The position numbers and the translations under genes were made by a program. The notes under the pieces are model-generated. The model made no database searches. It was not told the origin of the DNA and was given only the letters and a program-made list of their open reading frames with translations. This document shows positions 14,961 through 22,554 of a DNA stretch of 25,594 bases, piece by piece (position 1 is the stretch's first letter; each line of letters opens with the position of its first letter). Source of the DNA: an uncultured Gemmatimonadota bacterium (lineage in GTDB: Bacteria > Gemmatimonadota > Gemmatimonadetes > Gemmatimonadales > Gemmatimonadaceae); NCBI GenBank assembly GCA_946479015.1, contig CAMLEQ010000011.1, positions 1 to 25,594 of the forward strand, read 5' to 3'.

Positions 14961-15116
14961 GGGCGCGTGTACTCCAGCGACTGCGGTCCCATGCGTCCGG
15001 GCGTCCGGCGTCATCCTCGCGAAGCGCGATGCGACTGGCCGGAGCCGGAGCGACCGGCCAGTATAAACTCTCCCGGCCAGCGCCGCCAGAAGATCGTCGG
15101 CGCACCCCGGAATGCG

Positions 15117-15146
15117 AGCACGGCCACCCGGTGAGGTGGCCGTGCT
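15117..15146. terminator. Stem-loop terminator downstream of HYR gene
   Basis: A 12-bp perfect stem (15117-15128 with 15135-15146) around a six-base loop starts 23 bp after the stop of the HYR/PxKF gene on the minus strand. No T-tract follows. The position favours a transcription terminator separating this gene from the HExxH gene. The rest of 14961-15169 shows only a possible TATACT box at 15060-15065. Confidence 0.55.
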
Positions 15147-15169
15147 GCTCCGGGCACGAGCGCGGAGTG

Positions 15170-16627
15170 CTACTTCAGGCCGAACGTCGTCGTGGCCAGC
15201 ACGATCCCCTGGTAGGAAACGGTGGTCCTCCAGCTCCCCGTGCTCCACGCCGTGCTCGACTTCAGATTGAAGATGTACTGTCCCGCGGTGGTGTCGTACC
15301 GCCACGCCGTCGAGCCGGCCGAGTAGTCGTTCACGTCGATGCTGGCCCCGTCCACCGCCCCCTCCAGCTCGATCACCAGGCGCAGTCCGTCCGCGAGATC
15401 GGTCGCGGGCGTCCCGTCGGCGTAGGTCGGCGGCAGGAACTTGTGCGGGATGGTGGAGCCGCGCTTGTGCACACTGAACGGTGCGGTCATGCGCAGCGGC
15501 GCCAGGAAGCCGGTGCCGTCGACGTTCAGGCCGATGAACACGTCGAAGGTGCTCGGCGCACTCTCGTTCCCTCTGGCGTCCTTCGCGGTGCAGCTCACGG
15601 TGGTGGTGCTCCCGATGGGGAGCACGGTTCCGGCCGTGTAGTCGCAACCGAAGGTGGACGGCTCGGAGACGTGGTTCACATCCGCCACCGCGATGCCCAG
15701 CGACCCGAGGTCGAGCGTCGCGCCGTGGATGTCGGCGGCGATCAGGGTGATCGTGCTCGTGGGAAAGCTGGTGAAGTAGGCCGGCGTCGTGTCCACGATG
15801 GTGATGTGGAAGCTTCCCGTGGTCGTGAGCCCACCGGCATCGGTGACCGCGCAGGTGACCGTCGTCGTGCCGAGCGGGAAGGTGTCGCCGCTCGCGTGGT
15901 CGCAGGACACGCTCGACGTCAGGTCGCCATCCTCGAGATCGCTCGCCGTGGCGGAGAAGCTCACCGCGGCGCCGGCACTGCTCGTCGCCTCGGCCGTGAT
16001 GTCCGATGGCACCGTCAGCGACGGGCTCGTGTTCACGTGCGCGCAGTCGACGAAGGTGACGTGGACGGTGGCGCTGGTTCCGGCACCGAGCTTCGCGCCG
16101 GTCTGGTTGGTGTTCGTGATGTTGGACGGCGTCAGCACGATGTTGGGAACGACCGTCCCCGCCCCGGCGGCGCTCGCGTTCTCCACCGTGAGCGTCACGT
16201 CGTTCTCCTGCGGGGGGACGGGACCCGTGCCGCGCGGCCCCACCGTGATCGTCGTGGGCGCGGAGTACGACCACGCGTGCGTGGCGCCATCGTACGTCGC
16301 CCTGGTGTAGACGGAGAACGTGGCGGTACCATCCTGCCTGCCACTGGTCAGAAAGATGACCTTGACCTGGCCCGTGGCGGTGGCGGGGCAGGCACTCGGC
16401 GTCAAGCTGAGTGGCGTGGTGCTCGATCCCACGGCGGTCGATCCCACCGAGCCATCCACGACGGACAACGACGGCCGGGTCGGCCGCGGCGCCGGGGCCG
16501 GCGCCCCTTCCGTGATCACCATCAAGCGGGAAGACGAGACGTTCGAGACGGCGGTGGGGCTGTCGCTACCGTTGCACGCGCCGACGAACGCCAGCGCAGC
16601 CAGCGACAGGACGGCGGAGTACCTCAT
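15170..16627 (-). CDS. HYR-domain lipoprotein with C-terminal PxKF-like domain
   Basis: 485 aa. The ATG at 16627 has GGAG nine bases upstream. Lipobox FVGAC, Cys18, followed by a Ser/Pro-rich tether. An N-terminal beta domain (about 75-195) is followed by two HYR modules (Ig-like). The first, ~201-279, has PSDITAEATSSAGAAVSFS, DLEDG and GTTTVTCAVTDAGG. The second, ~284-365, is degenerate but keeps PIGSTTTVSCTAKDARGN. Residues ~383-485 match the PxKF domain seen after Ig-like modules: FSVHKRGSTIPHKF, AWRYDTTAGQYIFNLKSS and WSTGSWRTTV. It is probably a surface or outer-membrane-anchored adhesive or binding protein; the ligand is unknown. Terminator-like hairpins lie on both sides, so it is likely monocistronic. 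Confidence 0.85.
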   Translation of the reverse strand: MRYSAVLSLAALAFVGACNGSDSPTAVSNVSSSRLMVITEGAPAPAPRPTRPSLSVVDGSVGSTAVGSSTTPLSLTPSACPATATGQVKVIFLTSGRQDGTATFSVYTRATYDGATHAWSYSAPTTITVGPRGTGPVPPQENDVTLTVENASAAGAGTVVPNIVLTPSNITNTNQTGAKLGAGTSATVHVTFVDCAHVNTSPSLTVPSDITAEATSSAGAAVSFSATASDLEDGDLTSSVSCDHASGDTFPLGTTTVTCAVTDAGGLTTTGSFHITIVDTTPAYFTSFPTSTITLIAADIHGATLDLGSLGIAVADVNHVSEPSTFGCDYTAGTVLPIGSTTTVSCTAKDARGNESAPSTFDVFIGLNVDGTGFLAPLRMTAPFSVHKRGSTIPHKFLPPTYADGTPATDLADGLRLVIELEGAVDGASIDVNDYSAGSTAWRYDTTAGQYIFNLKSSTAWSTGSWRTTVSYQGIVLATTTFGLK

Positions 16628-16708
16628 GGGCGGCGTCTCCATGGAGACAAGGTCCGGTGCAGCGCGGAGGGCGGTGAGGCGAGGCGAAGTGAGCAAGAGC
16701 ACGGCCTC

Positions 16709-16736
16709 GGCCGCACGCGCCCGGGCGCGTGCGGCC
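16709..16736. promoter_or_regulatory. 28-bp perfect palindrome between methyltransferase and HYR gene
   Basis: Positions 16709-16722 are the exact reverse complement of 16723-16736, GC-only except for central-arm A/T. It is 146 bp past the methyltransferase stop and 82 bp before the HYR start, both on the minus strand. It could be the terminator of the operon upstream or an operator for the HYR gene. No T-tract is seen. Nothing else recognisable lies in 16628-16881. Confidence 0.45.
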
Positions 16737-16881
16737 CGGGCGGTGGGCGACCGGCGGACAACTCGCGATCCGCAATGCGCTTAGGCGACACCGGGAAGGG
16801 ACGCCGCGGGCCCGGAGGGCATCCCGGAAGTGCCTCGCCAGACGTCCGGGCGCCGAGCGATGATGCGTGGCCGCCTCGACA

Positions 16882-17796
16882 CTATTGCAACGTCACGGCA
16901 GCAGGAGCGTCGTCCGTCGCCGTGTCTGTAGGGCAAAAGCCGGCGCGATCGAGAGCATCGGCGACACGGCGGGCGACGACGATCCGCATCGCGTGCCCCG
17001 CGCGAAGATTCACCGGGCCCGTCGCGAAGCGCGCCGCCCACTCCGCCACGCCCGAGTCCTCCCGCACGCGAAACCCGGCGGCGCTGAGCTCCAGCGCCAT
17101 CTCCTCCGGCGACCAACTGCTCCGCATCGGCTCGCGCACGAGGCGGAGGACCCAGGCCGCGAGCCATGGGGGCATCGCCGTGTGATAGTTCACGATGAGC
17201 GTCGACCCCACGGCGCTCAGGCGGCGGACGTCGGCCAGCGTGCTCCGCATCGCGTCGCGCGCGAGGTACATCACCACCCCCTCCCAGATCCAGCACGTGG
17301 GCCGCGCCGCATCGTGCCCGGCGCGCTCGAGGGCGCCGGCCAGTGCGTCGTGCCGGAAGTCGACCGGCACGTAGGTGACGCGCGCGATCGCCGAGGGGAG
17401 CGCGGCGATGCGCGAACGCTTCGCCGCCTGCGTCGCCGGCTGATCGACCTCGAGCACGCGTACCGCTCCCAGCTCCGCCATCCGCCACGCCCGGCCATCG
17501 AAGCCGGCGCCGAGGATGACCAGTTGCGTCGCGCCCGCGGCGATCGCGTCGCGCACCGCGGCATCGATCGCCTCGGTGCGCAGCGCCATCATGTCGGCCT
17601 GCACGCGCGCGAAGGCCAGCGACACGCCGTCTTTCCCCGCGCGCAGCGCGCGCTCCACCCTCGCGAGCCGCCGCGCCCACCGGGCGTCGAGCAGGGCGCG
17701 CGCCGTGGGATCGTGAAAGTCGCGCACGTGCGAGGCGCCAGCGTCGGCGAGGGCGCGCAGGTACGCCACGTACATGGCGGTCCGGCTGTAGCTCAT
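16882..17796 (-). CDS. SAM-dependent methyltransferase, PPM/TIGR00027 type
   Basis: 304 aa. The start ATG at 17796 overlaps the stop of the M20 peptidase (ATGA). Sequence features match the leucine-carboxyl-methyltransferase-like family: an N-terminal SYSRTAMYVAYLRA helix, SAM motif I QLVILGAGFDGRAWRM (91-106), the acidic ribose-binding strand VLEVDQPATQAAK (114-126), VPVDFRHD and WIWEGVVMYL. The family methylates carboxyl or hydroxyl groups of small molecules or polyketides, mostly of unknown identity. As last gene of a run with an M20 peptidase and an aldehyde dehydrogenase, it may modify a product or intermediate of the same pathway; this is inference only. Confidence 0.88.
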   Translation of the reverse strand: MSYSRTAMYVAYLRALADAGASHVRDFHDPTARALLDARWARRLARVERALRAGKDGVSLAFARVQADMMALRTEAIDAAVRDAIAAGATQLVILGAGFDGRAWRMAELGAVRVLEVDQPATQAAKRSRIAALPSAIARVTYVPVDFRHDALAGALERAGHDAARPTCWIWEGVVMYLARDAMRSTLADVRRLSAVGSTLIVNYHTAMPPWLAAWVLRLVREPMRSSWSPEEMALELSAAGFRVREDSGVAEWAARFATGPVNLRAGHAMRIVVARRVADALDRAGFCPTDTATDDAPAAVTLQ

Positions 17797-19193
17797 CGGC
17801 ACCGCCCGGCACTCGCCGCTGCCGCCAGCTCCTCGTAGAGGCGCGCCGCCGCGCGCATCCCCGACCGGAAGTGATCGAGGTACAGGTGCTCGTCCGGCGC
17901 GTGGGCGTTCTCCCCCGGCGCCCCGATGCCGAAGAGGATCGTCGGCGCACCGAGCGCCTCCTGGAAGACGGAGACGATGGGATTCGATCCCCCTTCGCGG
18001 GTGAGCAGCGGCGGGCGTCCGAAGCCGTGCGCCATCGCGCGCATCGCGGCGCGGAGCGCAGGCGCGTTGGCGGGGAGCGACCATGGCCGTCCCCCGTGCA
18101 GCCGCGTCAGGCGCACGGTCGCGCCGCGCGGCGCGACGGCGCGCGCCACTTCCTCGAGGTGGGCCTCGAGCAGATCCCCGATCTTCCCGGGCTCCTGATC
18201 CGGCACGAGGCGCGCGCTCACCTTCGCGACCGCCGCGGCGGGCACGATCGTCTTGATCCCATCGCCGGCGAAGCCCGACTGGATGCCGTTGACGTCGAGC
18301 GTCGGGCGGGTCCACATCCGCTCGAGCGGAGTCCATCCCGGCTCGCCCCAGAGCGCCTCCACACCGAGCGCCTCCGCCAGCGTCGCCGCGTCGAACGACA
18401 GCGCGCGCAGCTCGGCGCGCTCCGCGTCGCCGAGCGGCAGCACGTCATCGTAGAAGCCGGGAACCGCGACCCTGCCATCGCGGTCGCGCAGGCACGTCAG
18501 CAGCTCCGCGAGCACGAGCGCCGCGTTTGGGACCACGCCGCCGTAGGTACCGGAGTGCACGTCGGCCGGCGCGCAGCGCACCACGATCTCGAAGCACGCG
18601 ATCCCCCGCAGCGCGCGCGGGATCGATGGCACCCCACGCGCGAGCATCGCGCCGTCGGAGTCGACGACCACGTCCGCCGCGAGCAGCTCGGCGTGCGACC
18701 GGACGAAGCGCTCCAGATTCGGGCAGCCGATCTCCTCCTCCCCCTCCAGGATGACCTTGACGTTGATCGGGAGCCGGCCGGAGGTGGCCAGGTGCGCCTG
18801 GAGCGCCGCGATGTGGATGAAGAGCTGCCCCTTGTCGTCGGTCGCGCCGCGCGCGTACAGGCAGTCGTTCCGGAGCTCCGGCGCGAACGGCGGGGAGGTC
18901 CAGTCATCGAGCGGATCGGGAGGCTGCACGTCGTAGTGGCCGTAGATCAGCGCCGTCGGCGCACCCGGCGCGTGCAGCCAGTCGGCGCACACGATCGGGT
19001 GTCCCGGCGTCGACACCACGCGGGCGTGCTCCAGCCCCGCGCGACCGAGCGCCGCCGCGAGCCACTCCGCCGCGCGCGTCATGTCGGCCGAGTGCGCGGG
19101 CAGCGCGCTCACGCTGGGGATCGCCAGCAGCTCCACCAGCTCCGAGTGGAACCGGTCCTCGTTCGTCGCGAGGTACATCTCTACGGCGTTCAT
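17793..19193 (-). CDS. M20-family metallo-dipeptidase
   Basis: 466 aa, normal length for the family. Metal ligands and catalytic residues are visible: His86 and Asp88 (YGHYDVQPPDPLDDW), Asp119-Asp120 (GATDDKGQ), Glu152-154 (EGEEEIG), the lid-domain HSGTYGG and the C-terminal His of APDEHLYLDHF. This pattern is that of two-zinc cytosolic dipeptidases (CNDP/PepV-like, M20). No signal peptide is seen. Both ends overlap neighbours by ATGA: its start (19193) with the aldehyde dehydrogenase stop, its stop (17793) with the methyltransferase start. Co-translation with them is likely. Family members also hydrolyse N-acyl or N-carbamoyl compounds, so the substrate is open. Confidence 0.92.
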   Translation of the reverse strand: MNAVEMYLATNEDRFHSELVELLAIPSVSALPAHSADMTRAAEWLAAALGRAGLEHARVVSTPGHPIVCADWLHAPGAPTALIYGHYDVQPPDPLDDWTSPPFAPELRNDCLYARGATDDKGQLFIHIAALQAHLATSGRLPINVKVILEGEEEIGCPNLERFVRSHAELLAADVVVDSDGAMLARGVPSIPRALRGIACFEIVVRCAPADVHSGTYGGVVPNAALVLAELLTCLRDRDGRVAVPGFYDDVLPLGDAERAELRALSFDAATLAEALGVEALWGEPGWTPLERMWTRPTLDVNGIQSGFAGDGIKTIVPAAAVAKVSARLVPDQEPGKIGDLLEAHLEEVARAVAPRGATVRLTRLHGGRPWSLPANAPALRAAMRAMAHGFGRPPLLTREGGSNPIVSVFQEALGAPTILFGIGAPGENAHAPDEHLYLDHFRSGMRAAARLYEELAAAASAGRCR

Positions 19194-21517
19194 CGGGTGC
19201 GTACCACCTTCAGGTTGAGAAAGGCCTCGATGCCGGACACGCCACCCTCGTGGCCGTGGCCGCTGTCCTTCACTCCGGCGATGCCGACGTCGGGGGGCAC
19301 GCCGCGCAGCGCGTTGATCCCGACGCTCCCGGTCTCGAGTGCCGCCGCGACCGCGGCGGCGATGTCGTCACGCTCGGTGAACACGTAGCCCGCGAGCCCG
19401 TACGCGTTGGCGTTGGCGCGCTGCACTCCCTCTTCCAGCGTGCGGAACGGCCACACCGGCACGATCGGCCCGAACGGCTCCTCGCTCGCCAGCGCCGCGC
19501 CCTCGCCGAGATCGGTGAGCACGGTGGGCGACCAGAACCAACCGGGGCGGTCGAGGCGCATCCCTCCGCAGCGCACGCGCGCGCCGTGCGCACGCGCATC
19601 GGCCATCAGCCGCTCCATCGCCGCGAGCCGCCGCGGATTCGCGAGCGGTCCCATGTCGGCGCCCGCATCGCGACCGTCGCCGACGCGGATCGCGCGCGCG
19701 ATCTCGACGAGCGCCTCGACGAACCGCTCGTGGACCGGCGCCTGCACGTAGATGCGGCTCGGCGCGTTGCAGCTCTGCCCCGCGCACTCGAACTTGTACG
19801 CCGCGATCGCCCGCGCCGCGCCCTCGATGTCGGCGTCGTCGAACACGAGCACCGGCGCGTGCCCGCCGAGCTCGAGCACGCACCGGATGAGCGACCCCGC
19901 CGCGCGCGCCGCGAGCGCCTTCCCCACCGCGGTGGAGCCGGTGAACGACAGCGCCCGCACGCCGGGCGCACCGATCAGCCGCTCGGAGATCGCCGGCGGG
20001 TCGCCGAACAACAGGTTCACCACGCCAGGGGGCGCGCCGGCATCGGCGAGGGCGGCGACGAGCATCACCGCCACCGTCGGCGTCTCCTCCGCCGCCTTGA
20101 GCACCACCGGGCACCCCGCCGCCAGCGCCGCGGCGAGCTTGCGGGCGATGATCACCGCCGGGTAGTTCCACGGCGTGAAGGCGGCCACGGTGCCGATCGG
20201 CTCCGGGCGAACGCTGGTGTCGCCCGCCGCCTGACGCGGCGCGCAGACCTTCGGCGCCGCGTCCGCGTGCCAGGCGAGGGTCTCGACCGCCCGCAGCACC
20301 TCGGCGCGCGACTCGGCCAGCGTCTTTCCCTGCTCCGTGGTGAGGGCGAGCGCGATCGTCTCCTCGCGCTCGGCGACCAGCATCGCGGCCGCGCGCAGGA
20401 TCTCGGCGCGCCGGTGAACGTCGGTGCACCGCCACGAGGCCGCCGCGCGCGCCGCGGCCTCGACGGCGGCGTCGATGTCGGCGCGCTCGGCATGCGCCAC
20501 CCGACCCACCACGCACGTGGTCGCCGGGTCGTGCACGCCGGCGAAGCGCCCGCGAGCGCCCTCGCGCCACGACCCATCTATGTACAGCAGAGCGTCCGTC
20601 ATCAGGTGTCGATGGGTGAAGGTTCGAGGTAGCGGCGCCATCGAGGACGCGGGGGACATGCGAATGTACTCCGAGCGCGTGCCGGCAGGCGACGACCTCC
20701 CAGGGAATCGTCCAGCATCGCGCCACCGCTGTTCCCGCCGGGTGATCGTCAGCGCCGCCACGTGCGTGAGCAGCGCGCCGAGCGTCGCCGCGACGAACGC
20801 GCGCGCCACGCCGAGCCTGGGGAGCAGCGCGCCGACCGCGAGAAAGAACACCGCGAAGGAGAGGAGCCCGGTCAGGAGGGCGCGCAGGAAGCGGCGCGCC
20901 GCCTCCGCTCCCTCGTGGTGGTGCGTGAACGCCGCCATGATCGTGACGGCCACGGGGAATGGCGCGAGCAGTCCGCTCACGCGCGGGCCGACGATCGCCG
21001 CGGCGCGCGTGAGTCCCCACACCACCACGGCCGCGATCACCATGCGCACCGGGATGTCCCACGGCGGAGGGGAGCTCCTGGCGGACGCGTGCCGCTCGCG
21101 CGGGAGCAGTCGCCCCGTCCATGCGATCGCCACGAGCGCGACCACCACGCTCGCGCCCAGCGACGCCGTCACGCGGCCGAACGCCCACGTGCACGCGAGA
21201 TACACCGCGCAGGCGAGCGTGGCGCTCACCGTCCACCCGCCCCGCCGCGAGGTCCACGTGTAGCAGACGACGTACGCGGCGAGCGACACGATCGCCAGCT
21301 CGATGCCGATGCACGCCTTCGCCGCGAACGGAGCACCGTGCTCGAGGGCGAGGAGGAGGACCGTCGGCCCGGAGGTGAGCGGCAGTGCCGCCAGCAAGCC
21401 GCCCGCCTCCGGGCCCCACTGTCGCGCGGCGAGGCTCGCCGCGCCGATGAGGAGCGGCGAGAGCAGCAGCCGGAGCGCGAAGGTCACCGCCGGGATGGAC
21501 GTGAAGCCGTCGGACAT
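19190..21517 (-). CDS. Predicted fusion: polytopic membrane protein + aldehyde dehydrogenase
   Basis: 775 aa read as one frame with no stop. Residues 1-260 form a membrane domain with about 8 hydrophobic segments and two similar halves (WGPEAGGLLAALP at 34-46, VGPRVSGLLAPFP at 176-188), so a duplicated transporter-like fold is suggested. Residues 261-305 are a basic, Ser/Pro-rich linker. From Met306 the rest is a full aldehyde dehydrogenase, succinate-semialdehyde type: Asn451 (TPWNYP), Lys474, SFTGSTAVGK, Glu549 (LELGGHAP), catalytic Cys583 (GQSCNAP) and EEPFGPIVPV. All catalytic residues are kept. Internal starts are possible at 20602 (no SD) and 20659 (GGAG nine bases upstream), so a separate ALDH may also be made. 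A sequencing frameshift that removed the membrane gene's stop cannot be excluded. The start at 21517 has only a weak SD. Confidence 0.75.
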   Translation of the reverse strand: MSDGFTSIPAVTFALRLLLSPLLIGAASLAARQWGPEAGGLLAALPLTSGPTVLLLALEHGAPFAAKACIGIELAIVSLAAYVVCYTWTSRRGGWTVSATLACAVYLACTWAFGRVTASLGASVVVALVAIAWTGRLLPRERHASARSSPPPWDIPVRMVIAAVVVWGLTRAAAIVGPRVSGLLAPFPVAVTIMAAFTHHHEGAEAARRFLRALLTGLLSFAVFFLAVGALLPRLGVARAFVAATLGALLTHVAALTITRREQRWRDAGRFPGRSSPAGTRSEYIRMSPASSMAPLPRTFTHRHLMTDALLYIDGSWREGARGRFAGVHDPATTCVVGRVAHAERADIDAAVEAAARAAASWRCTDVHRRAEILRAAAMLVAEREETIALALTTEQGKTLAESRAEVLRAVETLAWHADAAPKVCAPRQAAGDTSVRPEPIGTVAAFTPWNYPAVIIARKLAAALAAGCPVVLKAAEETPTVAVMLVAALADAGAPPGVVNLLFGDPPAISERLIGAPGVRALSFTGSTAVGKALAARAAGSLIRCVLELGGHAPVLVFDDADIEGAARAIAAYKFECAGQSCNAPSRIYVQAPVHERFVEALVEIARAIRVGDGRDAGADMGPLANPRRLAAMERLMADARAHGARVRCGGMRLDRPGWFWSPTVLTDLGEGAALASEEPFGPIVPVWPFRTLEEGVQRANANAYGLAGYVFTERDDIAAAVAAALETGSVGINALRGVPPDVGIAGVKDSGHGHEGGVSGIEAFLNLKVVRTR

Positions 21518-21580
21518 GCCGGCAGCCTAACACCGTCCCGCTCGCGCCGTCTTGAACGCGCCGAGCGTGATGGGACGCGC

Positions 21581-22357
21581 TTAGCGCCGGCGGCGGAACT
21601 CCCCCGGCGTCAGCCCCGTCGCCCGCTTGAACACGCGGGAGAAGTGACTCTGGTCGGCGAAGCCCGCGCGGAGGGCGATCTCGCTCAGCGGCGCCGGCGA
21701 CGCGAGCGCCCGGCGGGCGTAGTCGACGCGCAGCCGCCGAACGTAGTCGCCCACCGTGCACCCGAAGGTGCGGCGGAACTGGCGCGCGAGGTGGACCGGG
21801 TGCACGCCCACCGTGGCCGCGATCTCGTCGAGCGTGAGCGACTCGGCGAAGCGGTCGTTCAGCAGCTCGCGAGCGCGGCTCAGCCACGGCGCGCCGCCCG
21901 CCTCGCGGCCGAGGGTGCGCGCGCTCCAGCCGATCAGCTCGCAGGCGAGCCCCTCGAGCACCAGCGCGCTGCCGGGCTCGCGCCGCGCCGCCTCGGCGCG
22001 CATCTCGAGCGCGATCGCCGGCACGCGGCCATCGAGGAACTCGTGCGGCTCCGGCGCGATCCCCGCGTCGCCCAGCAGTCGATCCTGCCAGGCGCCGGTG
22101 AGCTCGATGTGGAAGCACGCGGCGTCGCCGTGGAAGATGCTCGAGTGCATCTCCTCGGCAGGGTGCAGCGAGAGATGGCGGGGGCTCCGACGCCGGTAGC
22201 CGCGGCGCCAGCTGTCGGTGTACTCGCCGGCCAGCGCGAGGCAGAAGCGCCACTCGCGGTGGGCGTGCGGCGGCATGCGAAGGTTCGCCGGATAGCGTCG
22301 CTCCAACAGCCGCAGGCCGCCGATCTCGGCGGCGACTCGCTCGGTGGGAATCGGCAT
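21581..22357 (-). CDS. AraC-family transcription regulator
   Basis: 258 aa from ATG 22357 (ATG 22396 and GTG 22411 are alternatives; no SD is convincing). The N-terminal cupin-like sensing domain (~20-100) is rich in His (PPHAHREWRF, SLHPAEEMHSSIFHGD). The C-terminal ~100 residues form the double helix-turn-helix: LTLDEIAATVGVHPVHLARQFRRTFGCT, then PLSEIALRAGFADQSHFSRVFKRATGLTPGEFRRRR, a classic AraC signature. It lies directly upstream of, and on the same strand as, the membrane-ALDH/M20/methyltransferase genes (63 bp gap), so it is their likely regulator. The inducer is unknown. Confidence 0.88.
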   Translation of the reverse strand: MPIPTERVAAEIGGLRLLERRYPANLRMPPHAHREWRFCLALAGEYTDSWRRGYRRRSPRHLSLHPAEEMHSSIFHGDAACFHIELTGAWQDRLLGDAGIAPEPHEFLDGRVPAIALEMRAEAARREPGSALVLEGLACELIGWSARTLGREAGGAPWLSRARELLNDRFAESLTLDEIAATVGVHPVHLARQFRRTFGCTVGDYVRRLRVDYARRALASPAPLSEIALRAGFADQSHFSRVFKRATGLTPGEFRRRR

Positions 22358-22455
22358 GGTCCTGTCTCGAGGCTCGGGGCCGGACGACGGCGCCATCCCG
22401 TAAGCTAGCACGGGAGAGCGCCGCCGGCTGGCCGGAGCCGGGCAGGGCCGGCTGG

Positions 22456-22478
22456 GCGGGGCCGATTTCCGGCCCCGC
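22456..22478. promoter_or_regulatory. 9-bp stem-loop in the AraC/HEAT divergent region
   Basis: gcggggccg (22456-22464) pairs perfectly with 22470-22478 around ATTTC. It lies in the region shared by the divergent AraC and HEAT-repeat genes (22358-22554). It may be an operator or a 5'-UTR structure. No -35/-10 pair was convincing here. Confidence 0.35.
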
Positions 22479-22554
22479 GCCGACGCGCCGTGTGACCTCC
22501 GGCGGCGGTCGTTGGTCGAATCTGTAACGACCCTCCCACCGGTTCCCGTCCAGC

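Noticed and set aside
14961..16274. Upstream extension of the HExxH protein frame into the HYR gene
   Set aside because: It overlaps the coding HYR/PxKF gene in another frame on the same strand and lacks a sensible start; the ATG at 14960 gives a proper signal sequence.
15170..16627. HYR/PxKF protein as part of a phage tail or toxin system
   Set aside because: It has a lipobox and standard extracellular Ig-like modules; no phage or toxin genes are nearby.
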